64,000 nucleotides of DNA. It comes from Planctobacterium sp965279005. GTDB lineage: Bacteria; Pseudomonadota; Gammaproteobacteria; Enterobacterales; Alteromonadaceae. Under the pieces are notes generated by a model. It was given only the letters and a program-made list of their open reading frames with translations, ran no database searches and was not told where the DNA came from. The first letter of the stretch is position 1; each line of letters starts with the position of its first letter. The position numbers and the translations under genes were made by a program. The DNA is taken from contig CBDIHK010000023.1 of assembly GCA_965279005.1 (NCBI GenBank), forward strand, positions 62,001-126,000, read 5' to 3'. This document shows positions 1 through 8,472 of the stretch, one piece after another.

Positions 1-9
1 TTTTTACGC

Positions 10-813
10 CTATTTGTGGGTACGGAACCATTTGGTGATAATGACTTTTTCACCCGATTTGACCGGGGTGGACAGGTGCTGGCTATTACTATTGGGCATG
101 CCGTTGGGCCATAGGCTATTCCAAATAACCGCCATGCCGGTTTTTGGATGGAATACTTTGCCAACCTTAGTGAAAGTGGTTTCGCCCCCTTCACAACCTT
201 CATTCAGGTAAAGCATGAAAGTCCAGGTCCTCTGCCCCCGGCCTCGCGCATATTCCTTAAATTCACTTGAACCTGGGGTAAAGTAATCTGAGTGTTCTTT
301 AAATTCCTGGCCAACAGCATAATGCTGTACTTGCATCACTTCATGGCCACCTGCACCAAGCGCCAAAAACTCAACAAAGCGCTGTTCCAGCTCCCTGGCG
401 CGTTCATTGTCCAAAAAAGAAAAGTGGCAAGTGTTTGAGGTACGGTAGTCTTTTACATTGGTAGTCACTGTGCTGGGATTAAGGTTGGGTTTGGACAGGT
501 CTATTATAAATTGGCATTCTTGGGGGGTGAGGAAGTTGTCCACTGTGTATAGCTGGATTTTATCGCTACTGTGATCAGTGACGCCAGGATGGCCTAGGAA
601 CTTTGGCTGTGCCAGCTTTTGATAAAAATGCTCATCGTAGGCATAGCTTAATCCCTTGGGCAAATTGCCTTGCAATGACTTTAAGCAAGCTTCATAAGTA
701 AAGCCTTGTCCAAGCAACTCCTTTAGGATGTCGAGCCCCTGCCCACCTTTTAATAACTTGTCCAATACAAACTTTTTAGCTGCTGGGGTGAGTGTATGCT
801 CTATCTGCTGCAT
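10..813 (-). CDS. 2OG-Fe(II) oxygenase, prolyl-4-hydroxylase type
   Basis: A 267-residue protein of the prolyl 4-hydroxylase-like 2-oxoglutarate/Fe(II) dioxygenase family. The C-terminal half carries the facial triad: H174 and D176 in an HxD motif, and a distal H246. K256, ten residues after H246, fits the 2-oxoglutarate-binding lysine. Family members hydroxylate proline or other side chains; the substrate here cannot be told. The first 80 residues look like a separate helical region. The ATG overlaps the 3' end of the upstream PstS-type gene by 38 bases, so the two are probably co-transcribed from the pho locus. No signal peptide is visible, so a cytoplasmic enzyme is inferred. Confidence 0.85.
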   Translation of the reverse strand: MQQIEHTLTPAAKKFVLDKLLKGGQGLDILKELLGQGFTYEACLKSLQGNLPKGLSYAYDEHFYQKLAQPKFLGHPGVTDHSSDKIQLYTVDNFLTPQECQFIIDLSKPNLNPSTVTTNVKDYRTSNTCHFSFLDNERARELEQRFVEFLALGAGGHEVMQVQHYAVGQEFKEHSDYFTPGSSEFKEYARGRGQRTWTFMLYLNEGCEGGETTFTKVGKVFHPKTGMAVIWNSLWPNGMPNSNSQHLSTPVKSGEKVIITKWFRTHK

Positions 814-1747
814 CGACTTTCCTTAATGATTGTGCCCTGGCAAAGGGTAGCAAAGGGACGTAACCTTCTTTACGGGTGATTTGGCTGCCCTGTTCTGACA
901 GTACAAATCGCAGGAACTCCAATACCAGTTTGGGTAACTGGGAATCAGGGGATTTATTCACTAAAAAATGTAACGGCCGCGAAAAAGGGTAATCACCGCG
1001 GGCAATATTGGGCTCTGTAGGCGATACATAATCCCCCTGGCCATTGTTGATGGCGAGTTTTTTCACGCCGGCGCTTTGGAAGCCGTAGCCCGCATAACCA
1101 ATGCCGCTAGTTGAATAAGCCACAGATTGTACTACCGACGCGGAACTAGGCAGTTCATTTACATGCACTTTAAAATCACCACCACAAAGCGCTAGTTTCT
1201 TGAACAGGCCATAGGTACCCGAGACAGCGTTACGACCGTACAAAAAGATCTTACCCTTGTCAGTGTCAATGCCCAATTGTTCCCAACTATCAATGGGTAT
1301 TGCGTTACCGCAAAAGCGGGTGGTGGAAAAAATCGCATCAATTTGCACTTGGTCGAGCTGGGTGACTGGATTGTCAATATCCACAAATAAGGTAATTGCG
1401 TCCAATGCCACAGGCACTAAAGTTGCGTCGTAGCCATTTTTTTGCCGGAAATGGTTGCGCTCAGTCTGGGTGAGCCCACGGCTCATGCTACCTAGGTTGG
1501 CAGTGCCTTCGGTAAGGGCTGGGGGCGCAGTACTGGAGCCCGCTGCCTGCAACTGGAATTTCACGTGCGGATAATGTTGTTTGAATCCCTCTGCCCACAT
1601 AGCCAATAAATTGGACATGGTTTCAGAACCCACCGCAGTGATAGTACCGGTTACCCCAGCCGTGGCACGGTATTCTTCTGTACTGGCTGTGCTGCCAACG
1701 CACACAACGAAAGTGAGCCAGGTGGCTGTTTTAACTAGCTTGTGCAT
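776..1747 (-). CDS. PstS-type phosphate-binding periplasmic protein
   Basis: Periplasmic substrate-binding protein of the phosphate ABC transporter (PstS/SphX) family. The phosphate-loop signatures are visible near the N-terminus (TAVGSETMSNL, then GSSTAPPAL) and in the middle (GRNAVSGTYGLF). The ATG at 1747 is preferred because it starts directly before a signal peptide (MHKLVKTATWLTFVVCV). An upstream in-frame GTG at 1795 would add 16 residues and bury the signal. The gene overlaps the end of phoR by 17 bases and follows phoB-phoR, so PhoB control is likely. The permease and ATPase genes pstC, pstA and pstB are not in the window. It could serve as an accessory phosphate sensor rather than the main transporter subunit. 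Confidence 0.88.
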   Translation of the reverse strand: MHKLVKTATWLTFVVCVGSTASTEEYRATAGVTGTITAVGSETMSNLLAMWAEGFKQHYPHVKFQLQAAGSSTAPPALTEGTANLGSMSRGLTQTERNHFRQKNGYDATLVPVALDAITLFVDIDNPVTQLDQVQIDAIFSTTRFCGNAIPIDSWEQLGIDTDKGKIFLYGRNAVSGTYGLFKKLALCGGDFKVHVNELPSSASVVQSVAYSTSGIGYAGYGFQSAGVKKLAINNGQGDYVSPTEPNIARGDYPFSRPLHFLVNKSPDSQLPKLVLEFLRFVLSEQGSQITRKEGYVPLLPFARAQSLRKVDAADRAYTHPSS

Positions 1748-3050
1748 CCAAGCGGTCAACCACAATTTGCCTGTTAAAGGAAAATGCAAACTCACTGCCC
1801 TCGCCTACTTCGCTACTGATTTCTAAACGGGAATTATGGTGCGACAGTACGTGTTTGACAATGGACAATCCCAATCCAGAGCCGCCGGTTTTGCGGGAAC
1901 GGGCCTTATCAACCCGGTAGAACCGCTCGGTTAAACGGGTCAAATGTTCGTCGGGTATGCCTTCGCCATTGTCTTTGACGCTAAAACGGGCGCCACCTTC
2001 CAGCGCGCACCAGCACACATTGATTTCGCCAGCCTCGGGGGTGTAATGGATAGCATTAAAGATAAGGTTGGAAAAAGCGCTACGCAGCTCAGTTTCAATG
2101 CCGTACATAACTAGGTTCTGGTCAATATCAAAGCGTATCTGATGATTTTTCTCTTTGTTTAAGGATTTGGCCTCAACTTCAATCGTGGCCAAAAGCGCTG
2201 GCACATCCACCACTTTTTCGTATACCCTTTCGGTACTGGCTTCTATCCGGCTCAAGGTGAGTAACTGTTCCACCAAGCTTTGCATCCGGGTAGCTTGGAC
2301 TTCCATATCAATATGGGCTTTGTCGATAAACTGCTGGGGCATACTGGGGCTGTCTTTCAACATCTCCAAATAACCCGTCATTACCGTTAGCGGCGTGCGC
2401 AGTTCATGGGAAACATTGGCGACAAAGTCCTTGCGCATCTGCTCGAGCTGGCTGACTTGGGTGATATCCCGCGCCACCATCAGGAAGTGTTTGTCACCAT
2501 AGGGCATCATGCGGTATTCCAAGGTTTTATCCAAGTTTGTTGGCGAATCAACCACAATAGGCGAATCGTAGTTGCCAGCATTAAAAAACTTGATAAATTC
2601 TGGATGCCGAATCAGGTTGTCAATGCGCCGGTCAACATCATCTGGCCAACTTAGACCTAGTTCAATCCTTGCGAGGCGGTTGCACCAGACAATATGGCCA
2701 TCCGCATCAACCACAACGGCCGCATCTGGCAGCGCTTCCGAACCTTCCCTAAAGCGACGTATTAGGTTTCCAAGTTGCTTGCGCTTATTGCGGTTACGGC
2801 GCTGCATGTAATAGATGCCGTCGTAAATATGCCCCCAAACGCCCTTCGCCTCAGGCGGAGTAATTTTTTTACTGTGCCAGAGCCAGTTGTTCAATTGGAT
2901 TAAATAAACGTAGTTGATGACCAGCAAAAAAGCGGCGGCGATGGCAAAGGCCCATAGCGGCTCACCAAAATAAAAGCCGAGCGCAACCGCAGCCAAGAAA
3001 AAGGCCACTATGCGCAATAAGCTTTTTACCCATGAAAAAGGGTTATACAT
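1731..3050 (-). CDS. phoR: Phosphate regulon sensor histidine kinase PhoR
   Basis: Membrane histidine kinase of 439 residues (E. coli PhoR has 431). It has two close N-terminal membrane segments with almost no periplasmic loop (about residues 10-50), a PAS domain (about 95-200) and a HisKA domain with the phospho-accepting H215 in NVSHELRTPL. The HATPase domain shows an N box (NLIFNAIHY), a G1 box (DNGEGI) and a G2 box (GGSGLGLSIV). It phosphorylates PhoB when phosphate is scarce, in concert with the Pst transporter. It lies 144 bases downstream of phoB. That gap contains a 94-base repeat element, so the two genes are less tightly packed than is usual. Confidence 0.97.
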   Translation of the reverse strand: MYNPFSWVKSLLRIVAFFLAAVALGFYFGEPLWAFAIAAAFLLVINYVYLIQLNNWLWHSKKITPPEAKGVWGHIYDGIYYMQRRNRNKRKQLGNLIRRFREGSEALPDAAVVVDADGHIVWCNRLARIELGLSWPDDVDRRIDNLIRHPEFIKFFNAGNYDSPIVVDSPTNLDKTLEYRMMPYGDKHFLMVARDITQVSQLEQMRKDFVANVSHELRTPLTVMTGYLEMLKDSPSMPQQFIDKAHIDMEVQATRMQSLVEQLLTLSRIEASTERVYEKVVDVPALLATIEVEAKSLNKEKNHQIRFDIDQNLVMYGIETELRSAFSNLIFNAIHYTPEAGEINVCWCALEGGARFSVKDNGEGIPDEHLTRLTERFYRVDKARSRKTGGSGLGLSIVKHVLSHHNSRLEISSEVGEGSEFAFSFNRQIVVDRLDAQAS

Positions 3051-3074
3051 TGGCTTAAACGAACTCCGCTGTTT

Positions 3075-3168
3075 ATACCGATTCCATTAAGTATTTGCCC
3101 GCCCAGCGCAGCCTCAGGGACTCAAGTTCAAGGCGCACAAATTAAGTGGTACTTAATGCAATCGGTAT
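3075..3168. repeat. 94-bp copy of the ATACCGATTCC inverted-repeat element (internally deleted)
   Basis: The first ~78 bases closely match the left end of the 264-bp element at 18076-18339. The last 16 bases (TTAATGCAATCGGTAT) match its right end with one difference. The central part is missing, and the join falls at a TAC shared by both flanks in the long copy. It lies between phoB and phoR. Confidence 0.85.
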
Positions 3169-3194
3169 TAGCCCTCGCTCCTTGTATTAGCGAT

Positions 3195-3884
3195 CTACAT
3201 TTTGGAAGAAAAGCGATAGCCAGAACCACGCACTGTTTGGATCATATTCTCGTGGCCATGCCCTGATATCGCTTTGCGCAGACGACGGATGTGTACATCC
3301 ACCGTGCGATCTTCTACATACACGTTAGTCCCCCACACATTGTCCAGCAATTGCTCCCTACTGTATACACGTTCTGCATGGGTCATAAAAAAGTGTAGCA
3401 GTTTAAATTCGGTTGGTCCTAACTTTAATTCGGCACCATGGGAAGTCACCCGGTGTGAAACCGGATCCAGCACCAACCCGCTATAAGAAATCGGTTCTTC
3501 ACTAGAGGTTGGTGAGGTACGGCGCAAAACCGCCTTGATCCTGGCAATTAGCTCTTTTGGCGAAAAAGGCTTGGTCACGTAGTCATCAGCACCGGCATCC
3601 AAACCGCGGACCTTGTCTTCTTCCTCCCCCCGCGCAGTCAGCATAATAATGGGGATGTCTTTGGTATGATCGTGTTGCTTTAGTTTTTTAGCAAGCTGGA
3701 TTCCACTGCCGCCCGGCATCATCCAATCGAGCAACACAATGTCAGGATAGGGTTCTTTTACCCGTTCAAGCGCAACATCATAGTCTTCCGCTTCGATGAC
3801 GCTATATTCTGACTGCTCCAGCACAAACTTGATCATATCCCGGATCGGAGCTTCATCTTCTACAACCAAAATTCGTTTCGACAC
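3195..3884 (-). CDS. phoB: Phosphate regulon response regulator PhoB
   Basis: OmpR/PhoB-family response regulator of 229 residues, the same length as E. coli PhoB. The receiver domain shows the acidic pocket D10/E11, the phosphorylation site D53 in DIVLLDWMMPG and the conserved lysine in DDYVTKPFSP. A winged-helix DNA-binding domain follows from about residue 130, ending in VRGSGYRFS. When phosphorylated by PhoR it activates the phosphate-starvation regulon through Pho boxes. A good Pho box lies about 48 bases upstream of the ATG, which suggests autoregulation as in enterobacteria. Downstream genes phoR, the PstS-type gene and the oxygenase gene probably share its transcript. Confidence 0.97.
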   Translation of the reverse strand: MSKRILVVEDEAPIRDMIKFVLEQSEYSVIEAEDYDVALERVKEPYPDIVLLDWMMPGGSGIQLAKKLKQHDHTKDIPIIMLTARGEEEDKVRGLDAGADDYVTKPFSPKELIARIKAVLRRTSPTSSEEPISYSGLVLDPVSHRVTSHGAELKLGPTEFKLLHFFMTHAERVYSREQLLDNVWGTNVYVEDRTVDVHIRRLRKAISGHGHENMIQTVRGSGYRFSSKM

Positions 3885-4232
3885 TGTTAAACCTCTCTAC
3901 CTGATAGCCGCGGCAATTATTTGTCGATTTGATGACAGAAATATGAAAATCGTAACATTTCCCGAAGCTAGGGGCACTAATCACAAATCCGTCTGATCCT
4001 AGCTAGCTCTTCTATGCTTAAGCCATTGAGCGCTTTACCGAATTCTCAACATATATGGCCTTTAGTTGCTTGTCTAATCCTCAATTTCTGCATATTCTTA
4101 AGCCAATGGCAGTAAAAGGTGCCTAACAAACTTTGCCAAATAACATAAACCCTAGTATCAAATTGTTACTTAAAAAGGCAGAGCTTGAACTCAACATAGT
4201 TATTCGGGCAATAGACAAAGGGCAGTAGCTAG
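3885..4232. other. Divergent intergenic region between phoB and the sensor kinase gene
   Basis: This 348-base gap separates the divergent phoB and orphan kinase genes. Apart from the Pho box at 3932-3949 I see no open frame, strong hairpin or repeat. It presumably holds both promoters. Confidence 0.6.
3932..3949 (-). promoter_or_regulatory. Predicted Pho box upstream of phoB
   Basis: Read on the minus strand the site is TTTTCAT-ATTT-CTGTCAT. This matches the two-heptamer Pho box pattern (CTGTCAT, 4-base AT-rich spacer, CTGTCAY): the promoter-proximal heptamer is perfect and the distal one matches 5 of 7. It ends 48 bases before the phoB ATG, a normal position for PhoB activation. Confidence 0.7.
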
Positions 4233-5960
4233 ATGTCAAAAGTTAAAATCGGACTTTCTAGGAAGCTTTTGACGCGGGTGTTATCCGTTTATTTTATCCT
4301 GACCCTAATTGTGACTGTTGGACAAATCCTGACAGAATACCTAAACGCCAAAAACCACATTCAAGGCGAGCTGCAAACCTTAAAAAACACTTTTAGTACC
4401 AGCTTGACCCGTGCCATTTGGGAATTGAATACGCCCCAGGCGCAATCGATCGCGGAAGGCTTAATGGAACTGCCAATCGTAGAAGGCGTGCAAATCCGAG
4501 ATGAAAACGGCAACTATATTGCTGATTTGGGACGTACCGTGGTGCTCAATATGGATCCGGTTAGCTCAGGGATCATGCAAGACCACGGCGGCGGTACCTT
4601 CGGTTATACCTTCCCTTTGATTTTCGAATTTTCAGGGCGAACATCCAACGTGGGGGACGTAACCTTATATTCCAGCTTCGAGATCATATTTGGCCGTATC
4701 CAGGTAGGTGTGTTCTTTTTGATAGGCAACGCCATTATCAAAACCGGCTTCTTGGTGTTCTTATTCTTAAATGCCTTTAGGCGAATGTTGACCGATCCGT
4801 TGCAAGAATTAACGCAACAGATCAATGAATTTGATATCGACAGGCTGGAAAGCTCCAAGTTGCTGGTGAAACTAGAAGAGGAAAATGAACTCGCCGTATT
4901 AAGGGATGCCTATAACAAATTGGTGGATGACTTAATCGACTTCCAAAACCGCCTTGGTGGTGCCCAGTCAGATTTAAAAGACGCCAACCGCAAGCTGGAT
5001 GAACAAAACCTATTGCTTGAACAAGAGGTGGCCAAAAAGACTGCGAGTTTGTCAAAAATAATGCTCGACCTGGAGCAACAAAAAGACGAACTCATGAGCA
5101 AACAGGAAGAGCTAAAACGGGAAAACGAAAACCGCCGTATCGCAGAAGAAAACTTGCTGCGCAAAAATAGCGAACTCGCCGACTCGATGGAAACCCTGAA
5201 ACTGGCACAAGACCAATTGGTGGAATCAGAGCGCATGGCGTCTCTGGGTGGCTTAGTGGCTGGTATCGCCCATGACGTCAACACACCGATTGGTGTCAGC
5301 GTGACCGCAGCCAGCTTTTTACAAGACCGGCTAAAGACCCTGCAAACGGCATTCGACGATAAAAAGTTAACCAGTAAAACTATGGCTTCCTTTATTGAAG
5401 AAGCCAACCAAACCACTACATTGCTGTTATCCAATCTGAACCGGGCCTCGGATTTGGTAGCCAGTTTTAAACAGGTGGCAGTTGACCAGACCAGCGAAGC
5501 TGAGCGCGATGTAGACATGAAGGAGTACATCCGCGAGGTCACCCAGTCGCTTGCACCTAAGTTTAAAAATACCTCGCACCGCATAGACGTTGAATGCCCA
5601 GAAAAACTGACGGTTCGCTGCGCGCCGGGCGCCATCGCCCAAATAGTCACTAACATGATAATGAACTCCCTGATCCATGGTTTTGAAAACAAAAAGGACG
5701 GGGATATCAAAATGATGATTTGGGATGACGATGACCATGTACATATCGACTATAAGGACAACGGCAAGGGCTTGAGCAAGGAAATGCTGGAAAAGCACTT
5801 TGACGCCTTTTTCACGACCCGTCGCGGCAAAGGTGGCAGCGGCTTGGGTACCCATATCATGTATAACCTGGTGACCCAGACCTTGAAAGGTAAAATTGAA
5901 GCTGAGAGTGAAGTGGATAAGGGCCTGCAATACCACATCACCTTCCCGAAAAACCGCTAG
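4233..5960 (+). CDS. Orphan membrane sensor histidine kinase
   Basis: Histidine kinase of 575 residues. It has an N-terminal membrane segment (about 15-37), a periplasmic loop of about 120 residues, and a second membrane segment (about 158-182). A HAMP-like linker and a long charged coiled coil (about 240-335) follow. The HisKA box is SLGGLVAGIAHDVNTPIG with phospho-accepting H347. The HATPase domain has an N box (NMIMNSLIHGF) and a GGSGLGTHI G2 box. The HDVNTP form of the H box is typical of large hybrid or orphan kinases. No response regulator is adjacent except phoB, which has its own kinase and is divergent. The signal and partner cannot be read from sequence. Confidence 0.9.
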   Translation: MSKVKIGLSRKLLTRVLSVYFILTLIVTVGQILTEYLNAKNHIQGELQTLKNTFSTSLTRAIWELNTPQAQSIAEGLMELPIVEGVQIRDENGNYIADLGRTVVLNMDPVSSGIMQDHGGGTFGYTFPLIFEFSGRTSNVGDVTLYSSFEIIFGRIQVGVFFLIGNAIIKTGFLVFLFLNAFRRMLTDPLQELTQQINEFDIDRLESSKLLVKLEEENELAVLRDAYNKLVDDLIDFQNRLGGAQSDLKDANRKLDEQNLLLEQEVAKKTASLSKIMLDLEQQKDELMSKQEELKRENENRRIAEENLLRKNSELADSMETLKLAQDQLVESERMASLGGLVAGIAHDVNTPIGVSVTAASFLQDRLKTLQTAFDDKKLTSKTMASFIEEANQTTTLLLSNLNRASDLVASFKQVAVDQTSEAERDVDMKEYIREVTQSLAPKFKNTSHRIDVECPEKLTVRCAPGAIAQIVTNMIMNSLIHGFENKKDGDIKMMIWDDDDHVHIDYKDNGKGLSKEMLEKHFDAFFTTRRGKGGSGLGTHIMYNLVTQTLKGKIEAESEVDKGLQYHITFPKNR

Positions 5961-6004
5961 CGAGCAAATAACGGAGTAAGGTTACAGCCCCCTACCTAAC
6001 CTGG

Positions 6005-6382
6005 CTAATTCGCCGGCTTGTTGGCAAAGCTCAGCGCATCCTTCTCCCGCCCCTTACCAACGTCCTTGTTGGCAAAGCTCACCGCATCCTGCTCCCGCAC
6101 CTTAGCAACATCCTTGTTGGCAAAGCTCACCGCATCCTGCTCCCGCCCCTTACCAACATCCTTGTTGGCAAAGCTCACCGCATCCTGCTCCCGCCCCTTA
6201 CCAACATCCTTGTTGGCAAAGCTCACCGCATCCTGCTCCCGCCCCTTACCAACATCCTTGTTGGCACCGGCATAAACTGCTAATCTGCGCGCCTGCCAAA
6301 AAGCCAAGGGCGCAGCGTGCACCATTAGCAACCATAGCGTCCCCCATACGATAAGGACAAACCCTATGTGGTTTAAGAACAT
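6005..6382 (-). CDS. Possible repeat-encoded membrane-anchored peptide (doubtful)
   Basis: An open frame of 125 codons reads through the 48-base repeat. It would encode a hydrophobic N-terminus (about residues 5-25) and then five 16-residue units of the type ANKDVGKGREQDAVSF. Because the unit is a multiple of three, any frame without a stop in one unit stays open, so openness alone proves nothing. Four of the five base changes between units alter the residue, which argues against purifying selection. Its start would overlap the rdgC start on the other strand. I think it is probably not a real gene, but I list it because it is the only candidate in a 405-base gap. Confidence 0.2.
   Translation of the reverse strand: MFLNHIGFVLIVWGTLWLLMVHAAPLAFWQARRLAVYAGANKDVGKGREQDAVSFANKDVGKGREQDAVSFANKDVGKGREQDAVSFANKDVAKVREQDAVSFANKDVGKGREKDALSFANKPAN
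6021..6266. repeat. Tandem repeat, 48-bp unit, five copies plus a partial
   Basis: Five units of exactly 48 bases start at 6021, 6069, 6117, 6165 and 6213, each opening with TTGGCAAAGCTCA, and a partial sixth (TTGGCA) follows. Units 3, 4 and 5 appear identical. Unit 1 has three changes and unit 2 has two. There are no spacers, so this is a minisatellite rather than CRISPR. Confidence 0.95.
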
Positions 6383-7265
6383 TAAAAGCTACAGCATCAC
6401 CGAATCCCTAAACACAACGCCCGAAGATATCTCCTCAAGCCTGGCTGAACACGGTTTCCGCCATTGTGGCAAGCAAGACCTGGCCACCATGGGCTGGGTC
6501 AGCCCATTGCAGGGCGGTTCTGACTTGGTGCATGCCGCCAATAACCGGGTTTGGCTTACCCTGAAAAAACAAGAAAGACTACTTCCGGCTGCCGTAGTCA
6601 ACGCTGAGCTTGAACAAAAAGTCGAAAAAATAGAACAAGAGACCGGAGCCCCTGTTGGCAAGAAGATGCAGCAGGATCTAAAACAAGAAATCATCCATAC
6701 CCTATTACCACAAGCCTTCACTAAAGACAGCTACACCCACGGTATGCTGGATCTGGAAAAAAACCTGGTATTGGTAGATGCCTCAGCCGATGGCAAAGCA
6801 GAAGCCTTTTTAGCCTTGTTGCGCAAAGCATTGGGCTCACTGCCAGTAGTGCCTATGTCGCGCAATAGCTTGGCTGCAGAGTTGACCAGCTGGGTGCAGG
6901 ACGGCCAAGTACCAGAAGGCATTGAAGTGATGGATGAAGCAGAACTTAAAGATCCGTCAGAAGATGCCAGTATTGTGCGTTGTAAAAACCAAGATTTAGG
7001 CGCTGATGAAATAAAAAACCACATTGAAGCAGGCAAGCAGGTTACCAAGCTGGCCATAAAATGGGACGACACACTGTCAGCCATTATCCAGGATGACTTT
7101 GCCATTAAGCGGGTCAAGTTTACTGATGTAGTGCGGGAGCAAAATGATGACATTCCCAAGGATCAAAAAGCCGCCCGCTTGGACGCCGACTTTGCCTTGA
7201 TGTCTGGTGAGCTAGTGCGCTTTATGGAGTTTCTAAAGGAAACTTTTAACCTGGAACAAGAATAG
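6366..7265 (+). CDS. rdgC: Recombination-associated protein RdgC
   Basis: A 299-residue protein matching RdgC of E. coli (303 residues) in length and in its opening MWFKNIKSYSI. RdgC forms a ring dimer that binds double-stranded DNA without sequence preference and restrains RecA-driven recombination. A likely ribosome binding site (AAGGA) precedes the ATG, and a strong hairpin terminator follows directly, so the gene appears monocistronic. The 48-base minisatellite lies just upstream and could sit in or near its promoter. Confidence 0.96.
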   Translation: MWFKNIKSYSITESLNTTPEDISSSLAEHGFRHCGKQDLATMGWVSPLQGGSDLVHAANNRVWLTLKKQERLLPAAVVNAELEQKVEKIEQETGAPVGKKMQQDLKQEIIHTLLPQAFTKDSYTHGMLDLEKNLVLVDASADGKAEAFLALLRKALGSLPVVPMSRNSLAAELTSWVQDGQVPEGIEVMDEAELKDPSEDASIVRCKNQDLGADEIKNHIEAGKQVTKLAIKWDDTLSAIIQDDFAIKRVKFTDVVREQNDDIPKDQKAARLDADFALMSGELVRFMEFLKETFNLEQE

Positions 7266-7277
7266 CGCACAAATCAA

Positions 7278-7301
7278 AAAAGCGCCTTGTTTGGCGCTTT
7301 T
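7278..7301 (+). terminator. Rho-independent terminator after rdgC
   Basis: AAAAGCGCC and GGCGCTTTT form a perfect 9-bp stem with a 6-base loop, followed by an AT-rich tail. The A/T symmetry would also allow it to work for the convergent HDOD gene. Confidence 0.85.
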
Positions 7302-7325
7302 ATTGTTTATGTCTATCCTGGTACG

Positions 7326-8162
7326 CTAACTAAAAACTGCTTTCGCGTTCTCTTTCATCTCTTGGTATTCATCAGTGTCAATGAAGGCCATATCCTGTAA
7401 CAAGCCTTTCTTCATGCTGAGGTTTATCATGGCGTCTTTTTGGTTGCCAATAAAACCAGCTACCGCCGCTCCCAGGCGCACAAAGTCCATGTAGGAAACT
7501 TTGTCAGTTTGCACTTTTAAGTTGCGCCAGTTCTCTGCCACCTGGACAAAATCATCACCAAAGCCCCACTCTCGGGTGATAGTGCCACCTATTCGGCCAG
7601 CCAATTTTTGCACCGCGGCATTCAGGAAGGCAGGGTTGGCAAAGACTTCTTCATGTCGTTCCGCTTCGGTTAGTATGGGCAAGATACCAATGTTATGCAC
7701 CAATGCACACAAGGTAAGGGTATCAACATTCATGGTGCGGTCTTTAGTGATGTTTTGGTAATTGCCAAACAACGCCATAGAATGGGCAACTACTTCCACC
7801 GTGCGATCCCATACCTTATTAATATATCCCTTTACGATTTCGTTCTTACTAACAAACAACTGTTCCATCGCCAATGCCGTGGCAATGTTTTTAATTTGGG
7901 TCAGGCCGATACGGGTGACGGCTTGGTTCAAGGTTTCCACCTTGATGGTGCGCCCTAAATAGGCACTGTTGGATATTTTGATGATACGTGCTGTGAGGGA
8001 CGGATCCTGGCCAATGACGTCCGCCATTGCGTTTAAGTTTATCTCCGGATCATCAGCGGCTTTTCTCACCTTTAGGGCAATGGCAGGGAGAGTAGGCAAA
8101 ACCAAGGTGTCGTTGTTTATTTTTTCAACGAGGATGGTCAATAAGGCGTTTTCTGTGGACAT
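7326..8162 (-). CDS. HDOD-domain signalling protein
   Basis: A 278-residue single-domain HDOD protein. The domain starts near residue 18 (LPTLPAIALKVRKAADDP) and contains the typical stretch VIGQDPSLTARIIKISNSAYLG, followed by helices to LCALVHNIGILPIL. HDOD is related to HD phosphohydrolases but lacks most catalytic metal ligands; known members act in signalling and motility control. There is no attached GGDEF, EAL or receiver domain. It is transcribed alone, and a Fur-like site lies 70 bases upstream. Confidence 0.9.
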   Translation of the reverse strand: MSTENALLTILVEKINNDTLVLPTLPAIALKVRKAADDPEINLNAMADVIGQDPSLTARIIKISNSAYLGRTIKVETLNQAVTRIGLTQIKNIATALAMEQLFVSKNEIVKGYINKVWDRTVEVVAHSMALFGNYQNITKDRTMNVDTLTLCALVHNIGILPILTEAERHEEVFANPAFLNAAVQKLAGRIGGTITREWGFGDDFVQVAENWRNLKVQTDKVSYMDFVRLGAAVAGFIGNQKDAMINLSMKKGLLQDMAFIDTDEYQEMKENAKAVFS

Positions 8163-8472
8163 TTTCCAACCTTAGATTGTGTTCTGACTAAGCCAAGGAC
8201 TGCTTCCGTATTACTTGGCTGACTTTTATTAGAATAATGATTATCAGTTTAATCAATTATTTAGAATTCACCAGACAATAACCTGAGAAATATTAGAGCG
8301 TGTTGTGTTTAACCCCTAACCAAACAGACCCATTGCATGTGCACACTGGATAATACTAAGATTCGCCGATACAAGCGCAAAGGTTGCTGGCATTTACTTC
8401 TAAAGTGGCCTAGCGCGCTTTATAAACAGCATAAACCAATGGTAAATTACTAAAACAACAAGGACTCACCAC
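8163..8472. other. Divergent intergenic region with Fur-like site
   Basis: This 310-base gap separates the divergent HDOD and peptidase genes. The only motif I can name is the Fur-like box at 8233-8251. I see no ORF or terminator hairpin. Confidence 0.5.
8233..8251. promoter_or_regulatory. Fur-box-like palindrome
   Basis: The 19-mer AATAATGATTATCAGTTTA matches 14 of 19 positions of the classical Fur box GATAATGATAATCATTATC, with the central core intact. It lies 71 bases upstream of the HDOD gene and 221 bases upstream of the peptidase gene. Either could be iron-controlled, or it may be a chance match in AT-rich DNA. Confidence 0.4.

Noticed and set aside
4910..5710. 266-codon open frame antisense to the orphan histidine kinase
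   Set aside because: It is serine- and cysteine-rich with no motif, and it mirrors a gene with clear kinase motifs on the other strand.
6021..6266. CRISPR array
   Set aside because: The 48-base units are directly abutting with no unique spacers, and no cas genes are present.
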